Below, piece after piece: positions 14,234 through 23,880 of a stretch of DNA of 39,116 bases. The notes under the pieces were generated by a model that had not been told where the DNA came from, did not search any database, and saw only the letters and a list, made by a program, of their open reading frames with translations. The translations under genes and the position numbers were made by a program. Where the stretch lies: assembly GCA_023245775.1 (NCBI GenBank), contig JAHFJR010000013.1:1-39116 (forward strand). Direction: 5' to 3'. Within the stretch, counting starts at the first letter, position 1. Each line of letters begins with the position of its first letter. This DNA is from Candidatus Peribacteria bacterium (GTDB lineage Bacteria > Patescibacteriota > Gracilibacteria > Peribacterales > Peribacteraceae).

Positions 14234-16231
14234 ATGTTCCTCCTAATTCCCGCACGATGGACGAGGAAGAACCTGCTTGCAGGAGTCGCTCTCGTGCTCG
14301 TGCTCTCGGTTGCGTACGTTCTGTTGCAGCCGAAGCAGATAGCGAAGCCCCTCTTCTTTGGGTCGATTCCCATTCCGTTTGCGTATCAGGATTCCAGCAG
14401 TCTTCGTGGATCGTTGACGCTCTTTGGGCAGCGTAATGGTATCGATGTGTATGAAGTTGCATTCGATCATGCAGAACCCTCTGAGCTTCTCGTTCCTGAT
14501 CGCATCTACCTCGTGCATGTGCCAAATGACAAAACAGTACTCGATGGTGCGTTCGATCTCGCACTGACGCTCGTGAGCCCTGAGGGAAGCCATCTCGTAG
14601 ACTACTACGGTTATCGCTACTCCGATCCCGCGGCGACGACTGAACGGAGAGATCTCGCTGCACTCAAGTTCAGCGATCGCTTCCCCGGACAGTTCTTCGC
14701 GTCGAAGATAGCCAGGGAGCATGACATGGATCATGGGAATATGTTGGCCAATTTCGAAGCAGGAAATGGCATCACGCTCCGTGCGACAGACGGGAGAGTC
14801 GGTGGAGTTCGGATGGATCCCGCAGGTGCGCTCTATGTACTCATCATCAACGCCGAGGGTGGCGCTCGTCTCGCTGTGCGCGGCGTACGCGGTTGTGGGA
14901 ACAAGATCATCGAGGCCCCCGAGCAGTGTGATGACGGCAATGTGAATGATGATGACAATTGCCACAATGATTGTTCGATCGGTCTTCCGCTCCCCTTCGA
15001 TCAGGGTCCCACCGGTGCGGGCGAGAATCTCACCCTTGTTCAATCGGAGCTTTCGGGCGCTGCTCTTGCAGGGACGGGCAGGACAGATCTCGCGCTCCTT
15101 CGGTTCAGGGCGACCGCCTTGGATCCTGTGGAGATCAAGCATCTCGTCTTCACAGCCAATACGGGATCGCTGACACGTCTCGAACACTACGCACTCTGGC
15201 GTGATACCGACGGCGATCACAGGGTCGACACCCGCATCACGCCCTTCATCACTCCTGTTGGGCAATTGCTCACATTCCATGATCCTATCGACTGGAGTGG
15301 GGCGATTGTCGATACAGAGAAGAATAGTCTCTTCGAACTCAGGGCAGATGTACCCTCGACGCTGTCGGGCGTCTCGGTGCTCCGTCTCGCATTGGCAACG
15401 ACAGAGGCCGGCTACATTGCAGCGCAGCGGAGTACGGGAACATTCCCCCTCTCAGGGATTCGGACGGACACGGTGTGTCTATCGAAACTCTGTCAGATCC
15501 TCGTCACGACTCGGCTCTCGACGCTCTGGACTCTCGGGGAGAAGCCAGCAGTTCCCATCGCTCCCGAATGCGGCAATGGTCATATCGTCACTCCTGAGGA
15601 ATGCGATGATGGCGGAGTCGTGAGTGGTGACGGTTGCAGTGAGATGTGCGTCCAGGAGTCCGGTTTCACGTGTGCCGGCGAACCCAGTCAGTGCACGCAG
15701 AATATTCCTCCTGCATCATCGTCCACTCCCGTGTGCGGGAATGCCGCAACCGAAGGAGAGGAGCAGTGCGATGATGGTCAGCTCAATGGTCACGCGTGTG
15801 AGCCTGTCGTGAGTGGAACGTGTACATTCTGCTCGGCAACGTGTACCACGGTGATCGTGCAGGCAGCAGCGGTGTGTGGCAATGGGACCAGAGAAACAGG
15901 GGAAGGGTGTGACGATCAGAATACGGGGGACAGCGATGGTTGCTCCGAGGTCTGTACGGTGGAGCCGGGTTTCATGTGCGACAGTGCTTCACCGAGCCAG
16001 TGCTCCCCAAGCTCTGCGAGCATCGAGATCGTGAAGGCACTTGCCGATACCGATCACGATGGAGTGGTTAGTGAGCAGGAGGCAGAGGTCGTCACACGTG
16101 CCCTTGGTGAGATCGACGGAAAGTCGTTCGACGAGATCAAGCAATTCGATGTCAATGGAGATGAGGTCGTCAACAAGTTCGATGTTCTCCTGATTCTTCG
16201 CATCCTCGATACGCTCGCTCCTCCACAGTAG
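14234..16231 (+). CDS. Membrane-anchored DUF4215 protein with S-layer-like beta domain and dockerin-like C-terminus
   Basis: A 665-residue protein. Order of parts: signal anchor ([18 protein letters not shown]); the N-terminal domain shared with the 12956 gene ([30 protein letters not shown]); a DUF4215 repeat; a beta-rich domain at about 285-420 ([50 protein letters not shown]) that resembles a domain of the S-layer protein at 29344; three more DUF4215 repeats, one degenerate; and a C-terminal pair of EF-hand/dockerin-like loops ([13 protein letters not shown] and [12 protein letters not shown]). Calcium binding and disulfides suggest an extracellular, rigid protein. It is 33 bp downstream of the previous stop, so probably in the same operon. 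Confidence 0.8.
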   Translation: MFLLIPARWTRKNLLAGVALVLVLSVAYVLLQPKQIAKPLFFGSIPIPFAYQDSSSLRGSLTLFGQRNGIDVYEVAFDHAEPSELLVPDRIYLVHVPNDKTVLDGAFDLALTLVSPEGSHLVDYYGYRYSDPAATTERRDLAALKFSDRFPGQFFASKIAREHDMDHGNMLANFEAGNGITLRATDGRVGGVRMDPAGALYVLIINAEGGARLAVRGVRGCGNKIIEAPEQCDDGNVNDDDNCHNDCSIGLPLPFDQGPTGAGENLTLVQSELSGAALAGTGRTDLALLRFRATALDPVEIKHLVFTANTGSLTRLEHYALWRDTDGDHRVDTRITPFITPVGQLLTFHDPIDWSGAIVDTEKNSLFELRADVPSTLSGVSVLRLALATTEAGYIAAQRSTGTFPLSGIRTDTVCLSKLCQILVTTRLSTLWTLGEKPAVPIAPECGNGHIVTPEECDDGGVVSGDGCSEMCVQESGFTCAGEPSQCTQNIPPASSSTPVCGNAATEGEEQCDDGQLNGHACEPVVSGTCTFCSATCTTVIVQAAAVCGNGTRETGEGCDDQNTGDSDGCSEVCTVEPGFMCDSASPSQCSPSSASIEIVKALADTDHDGVVSEQEAEVVTRALGEIDGKSFDEIKQFDVNGDEVVNKFDVLLILRILDTLAPPQ

Positions 16232-16320
16232 TCTCTGGAAGGTACTCAAGGAAGAGATCGCAGAGCATAGGCCTCTTCGACCTTGCGTGTGTTTGGCACT
16301 TGGCGCACGATAGCTTTCAC

Positions 16321-19119
16321 ATGCGCGCTCTACGATTCGCTGTTCACCCTTCTAGCATCTCTCAGGCTCTGTTTGGGTTTGGCCTGATGAGCGCTCTCGT
16401 TGGCATCATTCTTTATGGCGATCTCATTCCTACAGCGCGTGGTCAGAATACTCCCTCCTGTGCCGTCAGACGGACGATCACGTGTAGCGAGAGGATGCCA
16501 CTTGCGAACATTGATCTTGTATCGATGGAGAGAGTCAACAATGTGAACTATGGTTGCACGCTGAATCACAGGAGATACAAACTCGAGAATGGAACCATGA
16601 CTCTGCAGGGCACGTGTACACCGCATCCTCCGACGAAGTACTTCCATGAGAGTTCGAAGAATCTTCTCGCGAACAAGATCCGTGATTTCTTCCCGAACTC
16701 GTCTTGTCTCGATGTTTCCTTCACGGGCCACCCACTCAGTTGGGCGAGTAATCCTATCAAAACTGGTTCCAATTCTGCGGCTTTCGTCACACTCGGTGGC
16801 GTTGGTTACCTCTTCGAATGCACGCTACCTACAGAGGCTTCTTCCTCATCGTCCTCCAGTCGTTCCAGTAGCTCTTCGAACTCTTCTTCGGTATCGCACG
16901 AATACTTCTGCAATGGTCATGCACAGGCAACGTCCTGCCCTAGCAGTTCTGCGACCTCTAGTTCAGCTCATACAATGTGCAACTTGCCACCGGATGCAGC
17001 TGCGTACTGGGCCTTCGAGGAAGAACGTGGGACACGTTTTGCAACGGTGGGCAGGTACGATCTTTCGGAGGTAGGTGGAACGATTCCTTCTGCCGACGGG
17101 AAAATTGGCAGGGCGACAGCGGGTCCTTCGGGGACTTCTCTGCAGACGCTGACTCCGGCACTGGCAAATCCTCGTTATAGTAGCTTCACGGTGGCATCCT
17201 GGATCAAGCCGGGTCTCGGGGGTGGCATCAGCCCCTACACCAAATCAGGAACGAACTACTCATGGTACGTCGGGTATGATACGACGAATCTGAAGAGGTT
17301 CTATCTGGATATTGCTGGCACGAGAGTCACTGCGAATACCTTTGGAGAGATCACCCCGGGGGCGTGGTACTTCGTCGTTGCTTCCTTCGATGCTACAACG
17401 AGGGACGTCGATACTGATGTCCTGACCAAGAAGATTTCTTTCAGTATCAATGGGGGTGAACCTGATATCGGTACTGTCGAAGCCGAGACGCTTCCGACGG
17501 TTGATCGGTTCATCACGGGAAACGGCATGCCTAGTGCTTCGTACGACGAGACGGGAGTCTGGTCGAGAGTTCTCACGCAGGAGGAAATCCTAAAGCTCTA
17601 CAATGATGGTCAGGGTCTGACGTTGACCTGCGGCCCCGCCGTATCGCACACATCCAGTGTTTCGTCTCACTCCTCTCTTGCTCCCATTCCTGCGGGCTGC
17701 GGGAATGGCATCAAGACAGCCACAGAAGAATGTGATGATCACAACAACAGGGACGGTGACGGTTGCAGCCGAACCTGCACCACCGAAGCGGGGTATTCCT
17801 GCCAGGGGACAATCACAAGCACGTGCGCTCCTCTCTGCGGCAATGGTGTGGTCAATACCAATAACAGCGAAACATGTGATGATCAGAACCACCGAGACGG
17901 TGACGGATGTAGTGCTGTCTGTACGATCGAACCCGAGTTCACCTGTTCAGGTTCTCCGAGTCAGTGTAGATCCTGCGGAAACGGCATCAAGGAATCGGGC
18001 GAACCGTGCGAAGACGGCAATCACACCGCGGGAGACGGCTGCAGCCCGACCTGCACGGTTGAATCTGGTTTTAACTGTGTTGGATGGAATCCGAACGTCT
18101 GTACGCGAATTTGCGGGAATGGTCAGTTGAATAATGACGAGGCCTGTGACGATCGTAACAGAACGAACGGTGATGGTTGTCATGAGGACTGCACGATCGA
18201 ATCTGGGTTCACCTGCTCAGGGGAACCGAGTCATTGCAAGTTGTGTGGGAATGGGATCCAGGAAGCCGGCGAAACGTGCGATGATCAGAATCACACGAGT
18301 GGAGACGGTTGTGGCGAAACATGTATCGTGGAATCAGGCTTCTCTTGTACCGGAACGCCGAGTACCTGTACTCGTTACTGTGGCAATGGCGCGATCAATC
18401 TTGGCGAAACCTGTGACGATCAGAACCGTACTGCGGGGGACGGTTGCGGCGCAACCTGTGCGGTCGAATCCGGATACACGTGTTCTGGCACTCCGAGTGT
18501 CTGTTCGTTGTTATGTGGGAATGGGATCCTCGATTCTGGTGAATCGTGTGACGATCAGAACCGAACTGCGGGAGACGGTTGCAGCTCAACATGCGTCATC
18601 GAATCGGGTTTCACGTGCTCCGGAACTCCAAGCTCCTGCAAGTCGTGCGGCAATGGAATCCGAGAAACTGGAGAGGCCTGCGATGACCAGAATCAGAGGA
18701 ATAGTGATGGTTGTAGTTCTAGCTGTGCGATCGAATCTGGGTACACCTGCTCAGGTTCACCCAGTTCGTGTGCCCTGCTCTGTGGCAACAGTGTGATCGA
18801 TGCTGGTGAGACGTGTGACGATCAGAACCCAACGGCAGGGGATGGGTGTAGCGCAACGTGTGCGATCGAGACAGGGTTTGTGTGTTCCGGTGTACCAAGT
18901 CAGTGCGAGACTCTCCGTGCACGAGTCATCCGACTTGCGGATACGGATCAGAATCACACAGTCTCCGAGACCGAGGCCCGTATTCTCCTCCTCAATGTCA
19001 TCCAAGGTCTCTCCAAGCCCTTCGATCAAGTACGACTCTTCGATCTCAACAGCAGCGGTACGCTGACGTTGGACGATGTTCGACTGTTCGTGCGTGAACT
19101 CAATGCTCTCTTTCCGTAG
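16321..19119 (+). CDS. Large DUF4215-repeat protein with LamG domain and dockerin-like C-terminus
   Basis: A 932-residue protein. It starts with a signal anchor (ALFGFGLMSALVGIILYGDL), then a Cys-containing domain of about 110 residues, a Ser-rich linker (long Ser runs around 175-195), and a LamG-like jelly-roll domain (AAYWAFEEERGTRF to EILKLYNDGQ, with FTVASWIKPG and GAWYFVVASFD). A second Ser-rich linker leads to nine consecutive DUF4215 repeats of about 44 residues. The end is an EF-hand/dockerin-like pair (DTDQNHTVSETEA and DLNSSGTLTLDD). LamG domains often bind glycans, so an adhesive function is plausible. The ATG at 16321 is preferred; a TTG at 16300 would add seven residues. Confidence 0.82.
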   Translation: MRALRFAVHPSSISQALFGFGLMSALVGIILYGDLIPTARGQNTPSCAVRRTITCSERMPLANIDLVSMERVNNVNYGCTLNHRRYKLENGTMTLQGTCTPHPPTKYFHESSKNLLANKIRDFFPNSSCLDVSFTGHPLSWASNPIKTGSNSAAFVTLGGVGYLFECTLPTEASSSSSSSRSSSSSNSSSVSHEYFCNGHAQATSCPSSSATSSSAHTMCNLPPDAAAYWAFEEERGTRFATVGRYDLSEVGGTIPSADGKIGRATAGPSGTSLQTLTPALANPRYSSFTVASWIKPGLGGGISPYTKSGTNYSWYVGYDTTNLKRFYLDIAGTRVTANTFGEITPGAWYFVVASFDATTRDVDTDVLTKKISFSINGGEPDIGTVEAETLPTVDRFITGNGMPSASYDETGVWSRVLTQEEILKLYNDGQGLTLTCGPAVSHTSSVSSHSSLAPIPAGCGNGIKTATEECDDHNNRDGDGCSRTCTTEAGYSCQGTITSTCAPLCGNGVVNTNNSETCDDQNHRDGDGCSAVCTIEPEFTCSGSPSQCRSCGNGIKESGEPCEDGNHTAGDGCSPTCTVESGFNCVGWNPNVCTRICGNGQLNNDEACDDRNRTNGDGCHEDCTIESGFTCSGEPSHCKLCGNGIQEAGETCDDQNHTSGDGCGETCIVESGFSCTGTPSTCTRYCGNGAINLGETCDDQNRTAGDGCGATCAVESGYTCSGTPSVCSLLCGNGILDSGESCDDQNRTAGDGCSSTCVIESGFTCSGTPSSCKSCGNGIRETGEACDDQNQRNSDGCSSSCAIESGYTCSGSPSSCALLCGNSVIDAGETCDDQNPTAGDGCSATCAIETGFVCSGVPSQCETLRARVIRLADTDQNHTVSETEARILLLNVIQGLSKPFDQVRLFDLNSSGTLTLDDVRLFVRELNALFP

Positions 19120-19129
19120 TCTACGTCTC

Positions 19130-21850
19130 ATGAATCTTATTCCCTCTCCTCGTCGGCGGCTCATGCTCCTCTCGGTAGCTGCAGGAGCATGCATACTCCT
19201 TCTCTTGCGGTATCCGGGTGCACTTCGGTTCCTCCGCGGCTCTCTTCTGACAGATACGAAGGTGCTTCAGCTCTGCGATAAAGATGGAAACAAAGCCATG
19301 GATGACCGCGAGATGCGTCTGTGCATAGAGGCGATGCTCACGGCCATCACCAACCAGACGCTCACGTACGATCTCGATGGCAATCACACGGTTCATCAGG
19401 ATGATCTCATCCTGCTCGAGGCGACGTTCCAGTCGTTCCTGCACGCGCTCTGTGGCAATGGTGCAATCGAATCGGGCGAAGCCTGCGATGACCAGAATAC
19501 AGCGAACGGCGACGGCTGTAGTAGCCTGTGTAGGATCGAAGATGCGTTTGAGTGCAGTGGTGCTCCTAGGAGCTCGTGTCATCGTATCTGTGGCAACGGC
19601 GTCCTCAACACAGGAGAAGCGTGTGACGATCACAATCCCACGGCGGGTGATGGCTGTTCTCCTGCGTGCAGAGTCGAACTTGGCTTCAGTTGTGCAGGCA
19701 CGCCGAGTGTGTGTATGAATTGCGGCAATGGTATCGTGGAAGGCACGGAGAGTTGCGATGATGGGAACCAAGAGAGCAATGACTCCTGTTCCAATACATG
19801 CAGACAGATTGTTTCACTTGCTCAAACGTGCACGAGTACGCTCTCCCCTGTGTCTCTAGGATCTGCGACAACGTCCATCGCAGTTGCAGAGGCTTCTACT
19901 ATTTCCTTCCGTGACAGTGCGTATCTCGTAGCCGGCAATACGATCAGCCGACTCACGAAGAGCGGGTCGACATTCTCGTGGGTACAGGAAGTGCGGCTAC
20001 CGAATGCAACGATCGTGAGATTGCAACGTGTTGGTGATGTACTCTATGCCATCCTCTCTCCGTGGGCTCCAACGATCACGAGAACAGATTCGATGGTCTA
20101 TCGACGGGATGCAAGCGGCCAGTGGGAGGCGCTTGGTTCACCATTCATCGCCACGAGTGCTCTCTTTTCCCAGAACGCACCACAGATACTGAATCTCCTC
20201 TCGCATGATGGCGTTCTCTATGCCGTCGTACGAAATTATGGAAATGTCTTCAAGTACAACAATGACCACACATGGTCGAGCCTTGGCGGTGGTGCGCTCG
20301 ATGGCAATGCAATCACGGGTGGGGTGGGTGGAGGAATCGCACTCGTCAATTCCGCTGCATGGGGGGCAGGAAACCTCCTCTATGCTGTGCTGGATGTTCC
20401 ACCGACCACAACGCTCTACTATTCGAATGGGACAGGCTGGAACTGGAAGAATGCGATCATGCCAGATCATGTTTTTCAGACGATAGAACTGAACAGTCAG
20501 GCGTTTGTTGTTGGCATCAGCCGATACACGACCAATTACCTTGTGTATGCCATGAATGCTCTTGGTGCCCAGTTTCTCACGAGCGTCTACTACGCACCAA
20601 GCCCACCAAATTTTGTTCGTGCGGATAATCAACTCTTCGCATCCAATGGGCAAAATAGCACGGTGTGGTACGACGGAGTCACAGGTCCTTTCAGTGTCCG
20701 AAACAGCAATAATGATCCTCAGTACACCATCAATGATGGCTCCGTATTACTGTCCGTGACTCTGGACGCAACGAGGAAAGTAGCAGCCATCAACTGCAAG
20801 AAATTCATCTTCTGGGTGTGCGGAGATGGCGTGGTGCAGGGCTCGGAGCAGTGCGATGACGCAAATCAGACGAACGATGATCGCTGCACGAATGTGTGCA
20901 GAATGAATGATTGCGGTGATGGCATCGTCCAGAATAATGACCAGAGCCATGAGCAGTGTGATGACAATAATCGCGTCAACGATGATGGATGCACGAATCG
21001 TTGTACCTTGCCGATCTGTCTCGATGGTATCGTCAATCAGTCTTCGGAGGAGTGTGATGATGGGAACTCGACTAACACTGATGCATGTACCAATACGTGC
21101 AAGACTCCCAAATGCGGCGATGGGGTAGTGAGTGCAGGCGAGACGTGTGATGAGGGGCAGAATCCTTCTCCACCACGTTCTGGCGATGGTTGCAGTGCTG
21201 TGTGCCAGATCGAATCTGGATACGCGTACTCAGGCACTCCAAGTACGTGCAGTCGTTGTGGTAATGGTGTCATCGATGCCGGAGAGACGTGCGATGATCA
21301 CAATCGGCTCGATCATGACAGCTGTCCAAGCAATTGCCTTCTGCCTGTGTGTGGGAATAGGAGACTCGAGGAAGGAGAGGAATGCGATGATGGTAATGAT
21401 GATGTGACCGATGCTTGCCCCAGTGGATGCAAGAATGCTTTCTGTGGTGATGGTTGGCCACGAGCAGGCGTGGAGCAGTGTGACAATGGTGGTCAAGGCA
21501 ACAACGTCGGTGGATGCACGAGTGTCTGCACGTACTCGCCAAAGGTCTGCGGTGACGGCATTGTTCAGCATGGTGAGGAATGTGACGATGGCGATGACCG
21601 TTGGAAAAATAATGCGGTGGCCAACTACAGCGAAGCAGATTCTTGTACGAGTGCCTGTAAGAGTAGGACTCCTCTTCCGTACGCATTCTGCGCGAGAAAC
21701 ACCGTGTATTGTCTGAACGGACAAACTCCCCTCTGTCCTCTCACTCGACCCAGTCCCAGTTGCGATTCCTCCGGAAGCGCTCGCTGCTGTGGCTCGACGG
21801 GATGTAGGCAGATGAGCAATCTGTGCGAAGGGCGTCCAGCTGATCTCTAA
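19130..21850 (+). CDS. Large DUF4215-repeat protein with N-terminal dockerin-like module
   Basis: A 906-residue protein. After the signal anchor (LMLLSVAAGACILLLLRYPG) comes an EF-hand/dockerin-like pair (CDKDGNKAMDDREM and DLDGNHTVHQDD), which here lies at the N-terminus instead of the C-terminus as in the two preceding proteins. Three DUF4215 repeats follow, then a beta-rich region of about 330 residues with propeller-like repeats (YLVAGNTISRL, GVLYAVVRNYGNVFKYN, NLLYAVLDVPPTTTLYY), and then eight further DUF4215 repeats. One of these has lost a Cys (YAYSG for the usual YTCSG). The ATG at 19130 is ten bases after the previous stop and gives the correct signal anchor. Probable surface adhesin, last gene of the cluster; convergent with gatA 15 bp away. 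Confidence 0.8.
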   Translation: MNLIPSPRRRLMLLSVAAGACILLLLRYPGALRFLRGSLLTDTKVLQLCDKDGNKAMDDREMRLCIEAMLTAITNQTLTYDLDGNHTVHQDDLILLEATFQSFLHALCGNGAIESGEACDDQNTANGDGCSSLCRIEDAFECSGAPRSSCHRICGNGVLNTGEACDDHNPTAGDGCSPACRVELGFSCAGTPSVCMNCGNGIVEGTESCDDGNQESNDSCSNTCRQIVSLAQTCTSTLSPVSLGSATTSIAVAEASTISFRDSAYLVAGNTISRLTKSGSTFSWVQEVRLPNATIVRLQRVGDVLYAILSPWAPTITRTDSMVYRRDASGQWEALGSPFIATSALFSQNAPQILNLLSHDGVLYAVVRNYGNVFKYNNDHTWSSLGGGALDGNAITGGVGGGIALVNSAAWGAGNLLYAVLDVPPTTTLYYSNGTGWNWKNAIMPDHVFQTIELNSQAFVVGISRYTTNYLVYAMNALGAQFLTSVYYAPSPPNFVRADNQLFASNGQNSTVWYDGVTGPFSVRNSNNDPQYTINDGSVLLSVTLDATRKVAAINCKKFIFWVCGDGVVQGSEQCDDANQTNDDRCTNVCRMNDCGDGIVQNNDQSHEQCDDNNRVNDDGCTNRCTLPICLDGIVNQSSEECDDGNSTNTDACTNTCKTPKCGDGVVSAGETCDEGQNPSPPRSGDGCSAVCQIESGYAYSGTPSTCSRCGNGVIDAGETCDDHNRLDHDSCPSNCLLPVCGNRRLEEGEECDDGNDDVTDACPSGCKNAFCGDGWPRAGVEQCDNGGQGNNVGGCTSVCTYSPKVCGDGIVQHGEECDDGDDRWKNNAVANYSEADSCTSACKSRTPLPYAFCARNTVYCLNGQTPLCPLTRPSPSCDSSGSARCCGSTGCRQMSNLCEGRPADL

Positions 21851-21865
21851 GGGATGCAACGACGC

Positions 21866-23362
21866 TCAAGCACGGTCGAGTACCGGCCTCTTCTTGTGCC
21901 ACTCGGTCGCTTGCTCATACGCGTACGCCGCACTCAGGAGTCGGCCTTCTTCCCATTGCGGCGCCATGAGCTGGAGCCCTATTGGAAGCCCTTCCTTGGA
22001 AAATCCACAGGGGACCGAGATGCAAGGAATGCCGGCCATGACTTGTGCCACCGTGAAGACGTCTTCCAAGTACATTGCGATTGGATCATTGCTATTGGCA
22101 CCAATCTTGAATGCGGTATTTGGTGATACGGGTGCGAGGATGAGATCTACACCACGGAAGGCTTCATCAAAATCTTTCTTGATGAGTGTTCGTACTTTCT
22201 GCGCTTTCAGATAGTACGCATCGTAGTAACCGGCGGACAGGGCAAACGTTCCGATCATGATGCGGCGCTTCACTTCCGGCCCAAATCCTTCACTCCTGGT
22301 CCGTTGGTAGTAGTCGAGAAGATCCTTCGGTTTTTCCACGGTGTGTCCAAAACGGATGCCGTCGTAGCGCGCCATATTCGAGCTCACTTCACACGGGCAG
22401 AGAACGTAATACGTGGCGACTGCGTACTTCGTATAGGGCAGATGTACCTCTGTCACAAGGGCTCCGAGTGATTTGCATACAGCTGCAGCTTTTCTTACAG
22501 ATGCTTCCACCTCAGTATTCAGTCCTTCGATGAAGTACTCTTTCGGGAGTCCGATGCGGACGCCTTTCAGGTCTTTCTTCAGGGCTCCGTGGTAGTTTGG
22601 CACAGGGTGGTCACCGGTCGTTCCATCCAGAGGATCTTTCCCTGCGATGGCTTCGAGAACGATCGCAAGGTCCTCTACCGACTTACAGAGTGGTCCGATC
22701 GTATCGAGCGAGCTCGCCATACTCATCACCCCGTATCTGCTGGTGCGTCCATAGGTCGAACGGATGCCTGCGATACTACAGAAGCTTGCGGGTTGCCGGA
22801 TCGATCCTCCTGTATCTGTTCCAAGAGCGAACAGGCATTCGTCCGCAGCAACTACGGCTGCGGAGCCTCCGGAGCTACCACCCGCAACCCTAGAAGTATC
22901 CCACGGATTCCTCGTCACGCCGTAACACGATGTCTCTGTCGAGGCGCCCATCGTGAATTCATCGGTATTCGTCTTGCCGAGGCTGATGGCGCCTGCTGCC
23001 TTGAGTCGCTTCGTCGTTGTGGAGTCGTAGGGTGGTATGTAGTCTTTCCCTGCCGCCCGAAGCCCATCTGGCGAAGGGGGGTTTCGGAGCATATTCGAGC
23101 AGCCGGTCGTCGGCACTCCCGCTTCGGAGTACACGTCTTTGGCGAAGTAGGGGATGCCTGCGAGAGGCGAATCAAATGTACCTGCAGTATCGATCTTTCT
23201 GGCTTCCTCTAGGGCTCGGTCGAAATTCTTGTATACGACTGCATTGAGCTTTCCGTCAATCTTTTCCACTCGATCGATGCACGCGCGCGTCAGTTCCTCG
23301 GAGGAAATTTCTCTCTTCTTCAGTTTGTCGTGGGCCTGCGTGATTGTAAGAAATGAGAGCAT
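21866..23362 (-). CDS. gatA: Glutamyl-tRNA(Gln) amidotransferase subunit A
   Basis: A 498-residue amidase-signature enzyme, the glutaminase subunit of GatCAB, which converts Glu-tRNA(Gln) (and often Asp-tRNA(Asn)) to the amide form. The Ser-cisSer-Lys triad is visible: K75 in IPYFAKDVY, S164 in GGSSGGSAA and S187 in TDTGGSIRQPAS. A 12-residue insert (PPSPDGLRAAGK, residues 95-106) lies before YIPPYDSTT, where relatives go straight from the SNMLRN-like segment to the PYD segment; it is a family C palindromic element. gatC is 92 bp upstream in the same direction. gatB is not in the window. The start at 23362 (MLSFLTITQAHDKL) fits the family. Confidence 0.96.
   Translation of the reverse strand: MLSFLTITQAHDKLKKREISSEELTRACIDRVEKIDGKLNAVVYKNFDRALEEARKIDTAGTFDSPLAGIPYFAKDVYSEAGVPTTGCSNMLRNPPSPDGLRAAGKDYIPPYDSTTTKRLKAAGAISLGKTNTDEFTMGASTETSCYGVTRNPWDTSRVAGGSSGGSAAVVAADECLFALGTDTGGSIRQPASFCSIAGIRSTYGRTSRYGVMSMASSLDTIGPLCKSVEDLAIVLEAIAGKDPLDGTTGDHPVPNYHGALKKDLKGVRIGLPKEYFIEGLNTEVEASVRKAAAVCKSLGALVTEVHLPYTKYAVATYYVLCPCEVSSNMARYDGIRFGHTVEKPKDLLDYYQRTRSEGFGPEVKRRIMIGTFALSAGYYDAYYLKAQKVRTLIKKDFDEAFRGVDLILAPVSPNTAFKIGANSNDPIAMYLEDVFTVAQVMAGIPCISVPCGFSKEGLPIGLQLMAPQWEEGRLLSAAYAYEQATEWHKKRPVLDRA
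23045..23080 (-). repeat. In-frame palindromic element in gatA (family C)
   Basis: The coding strand reads CCCCCTTCG, core CCAGATGG, GCTTCGGGCGGCAGGG, AAAGAC. It encodes PPSPDGLRAAGKD. The fbaB insert encodes [13 protein letters not shown] in the same frame, with about three quarters of 42 bases identical. Confidence 0.8.
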
Positions 23363-23375
23363 AGAGAGAAGTTTC

Positions 23376-23453
23376 TAGTTTTTAGTTACTGGTTTCATAG
23401 AGAGAGTGATGGAGCAGTGAACTAAAAACCAAAAACTAAAAACCAATAACCTG
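23376..23453. repeat. Imperfect inverted repeat of AGTTTTTAGTT-type words between gatC and gatA
   Basis: A left arm (CTAGTTTTTAGTTACTGG) faces a right arm built from AACTAAAAACC words. It fills almost the whole gap between the two gat genes and would form a long AT-rich hairpin in the mRNA. Confidence 0.65.
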
Positions 23454-23454
23454 T

Positions 23455-23751
23455 TCAGCCGTGTGCATGAGGAGCCTCGATCTGATGCTCGACGATCGGC
23501 AGGGGTGAACATGCAAGAAGGGCATCAGGAAGGGCTCCGCTCGGCTTCACGATATCCTCTCTGAGTGCATTCTCGAGGCCGGTTACTTGCGCAGTGGGCT
23601 CTATCCCGTCCGTATTCACCTCAGAAAGCACGTCGACATATTTCAGGATGGAACTCAGTTCCTTGGACATCTTCTTCTCTTCCTCGCTCGTGAGCGTGAG
23701 GCGGGCGAGTTTCGCGATGTGAGCGACCTGGAGAGGGGTGAGGGAGGTCAT
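23455..23751 (-). CDS. gatC: Aspartyl/glutamyl-tRNA amidotransferase subunit C
   Basis: A 98-residue protein that helps GatA fold and bridges it to GatB. Family pattern: SLTPLQVAHIAKLARLTLTS, EEEKKMSKELSSILKYVDVL, then the DGIEPTAQVTGLENALREDIV segment that wraps around GatA. The C-terminal tail ends in ALLACSPLPIVEHQIEAP. It is the first gene of a gatC-gatA unit and is divergent from rnpA. The gap between them, 23752-23880, contains two perfect palindromes. Confidence 0.95.
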   Translation of the reverse strand: MTSLTPLQVAHIAKLARLTLTSEEEKKMSKELSSILKYVDVLSEVNTDGIEPTAQVTGLENALREDIVKPSGALPDALLACSPLPIVEHQIEAPHAHG

Positions 23752-23806
23752 GCGCAGGAGAGGATAGAACAGAAAGTCGTTTGTGATAAGCCGTTCGTGG
23801 TCGTTC

Positions 23807-23836
23807 GTTAGCTGCCGATTTAAATCGGCAGCTAAC
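23807..23836. repeat. 30-bp perfect palindrome
   Basis: GTTAGCTGCCGATTT followed by its exact reverse complement, between the divergent gatC and rnpA genes. No other copy of this sequence is visible in the window. Confidence 0.9.
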
Positions 23837-23843
23837 TATTCCC

Positions 23844-23870
23844 TAGAGACGCGCGATTCGCGCGTCTCTA
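23844..23870. repeat. 27-bp perfect palindrome overlapping the rnpA promoter
   Basis: Two 13-base arms, TAGAGACGCGCGA and its reverse complement, lie around a single T. The right arm ends inside the -10 box of rnpA. It is seven bases from the 30-bp palindrome and has a different sequence. Confidence 0.9.
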
Positions 23871-23874
23871 CAAT
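23869..23874 (+). promoter_or_regulatory. -10 box of rnpA, leaderless arrangement
   Basis: TACAAT ends six bases before the ATG at 23881. The -35 region would fall within the palindrome at 23844-23870, so hairpin formation or protein binding there could control rnpA-yidC expression. Confidence 0.5.
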
Positions 23875-23880
23875 GCGTTC

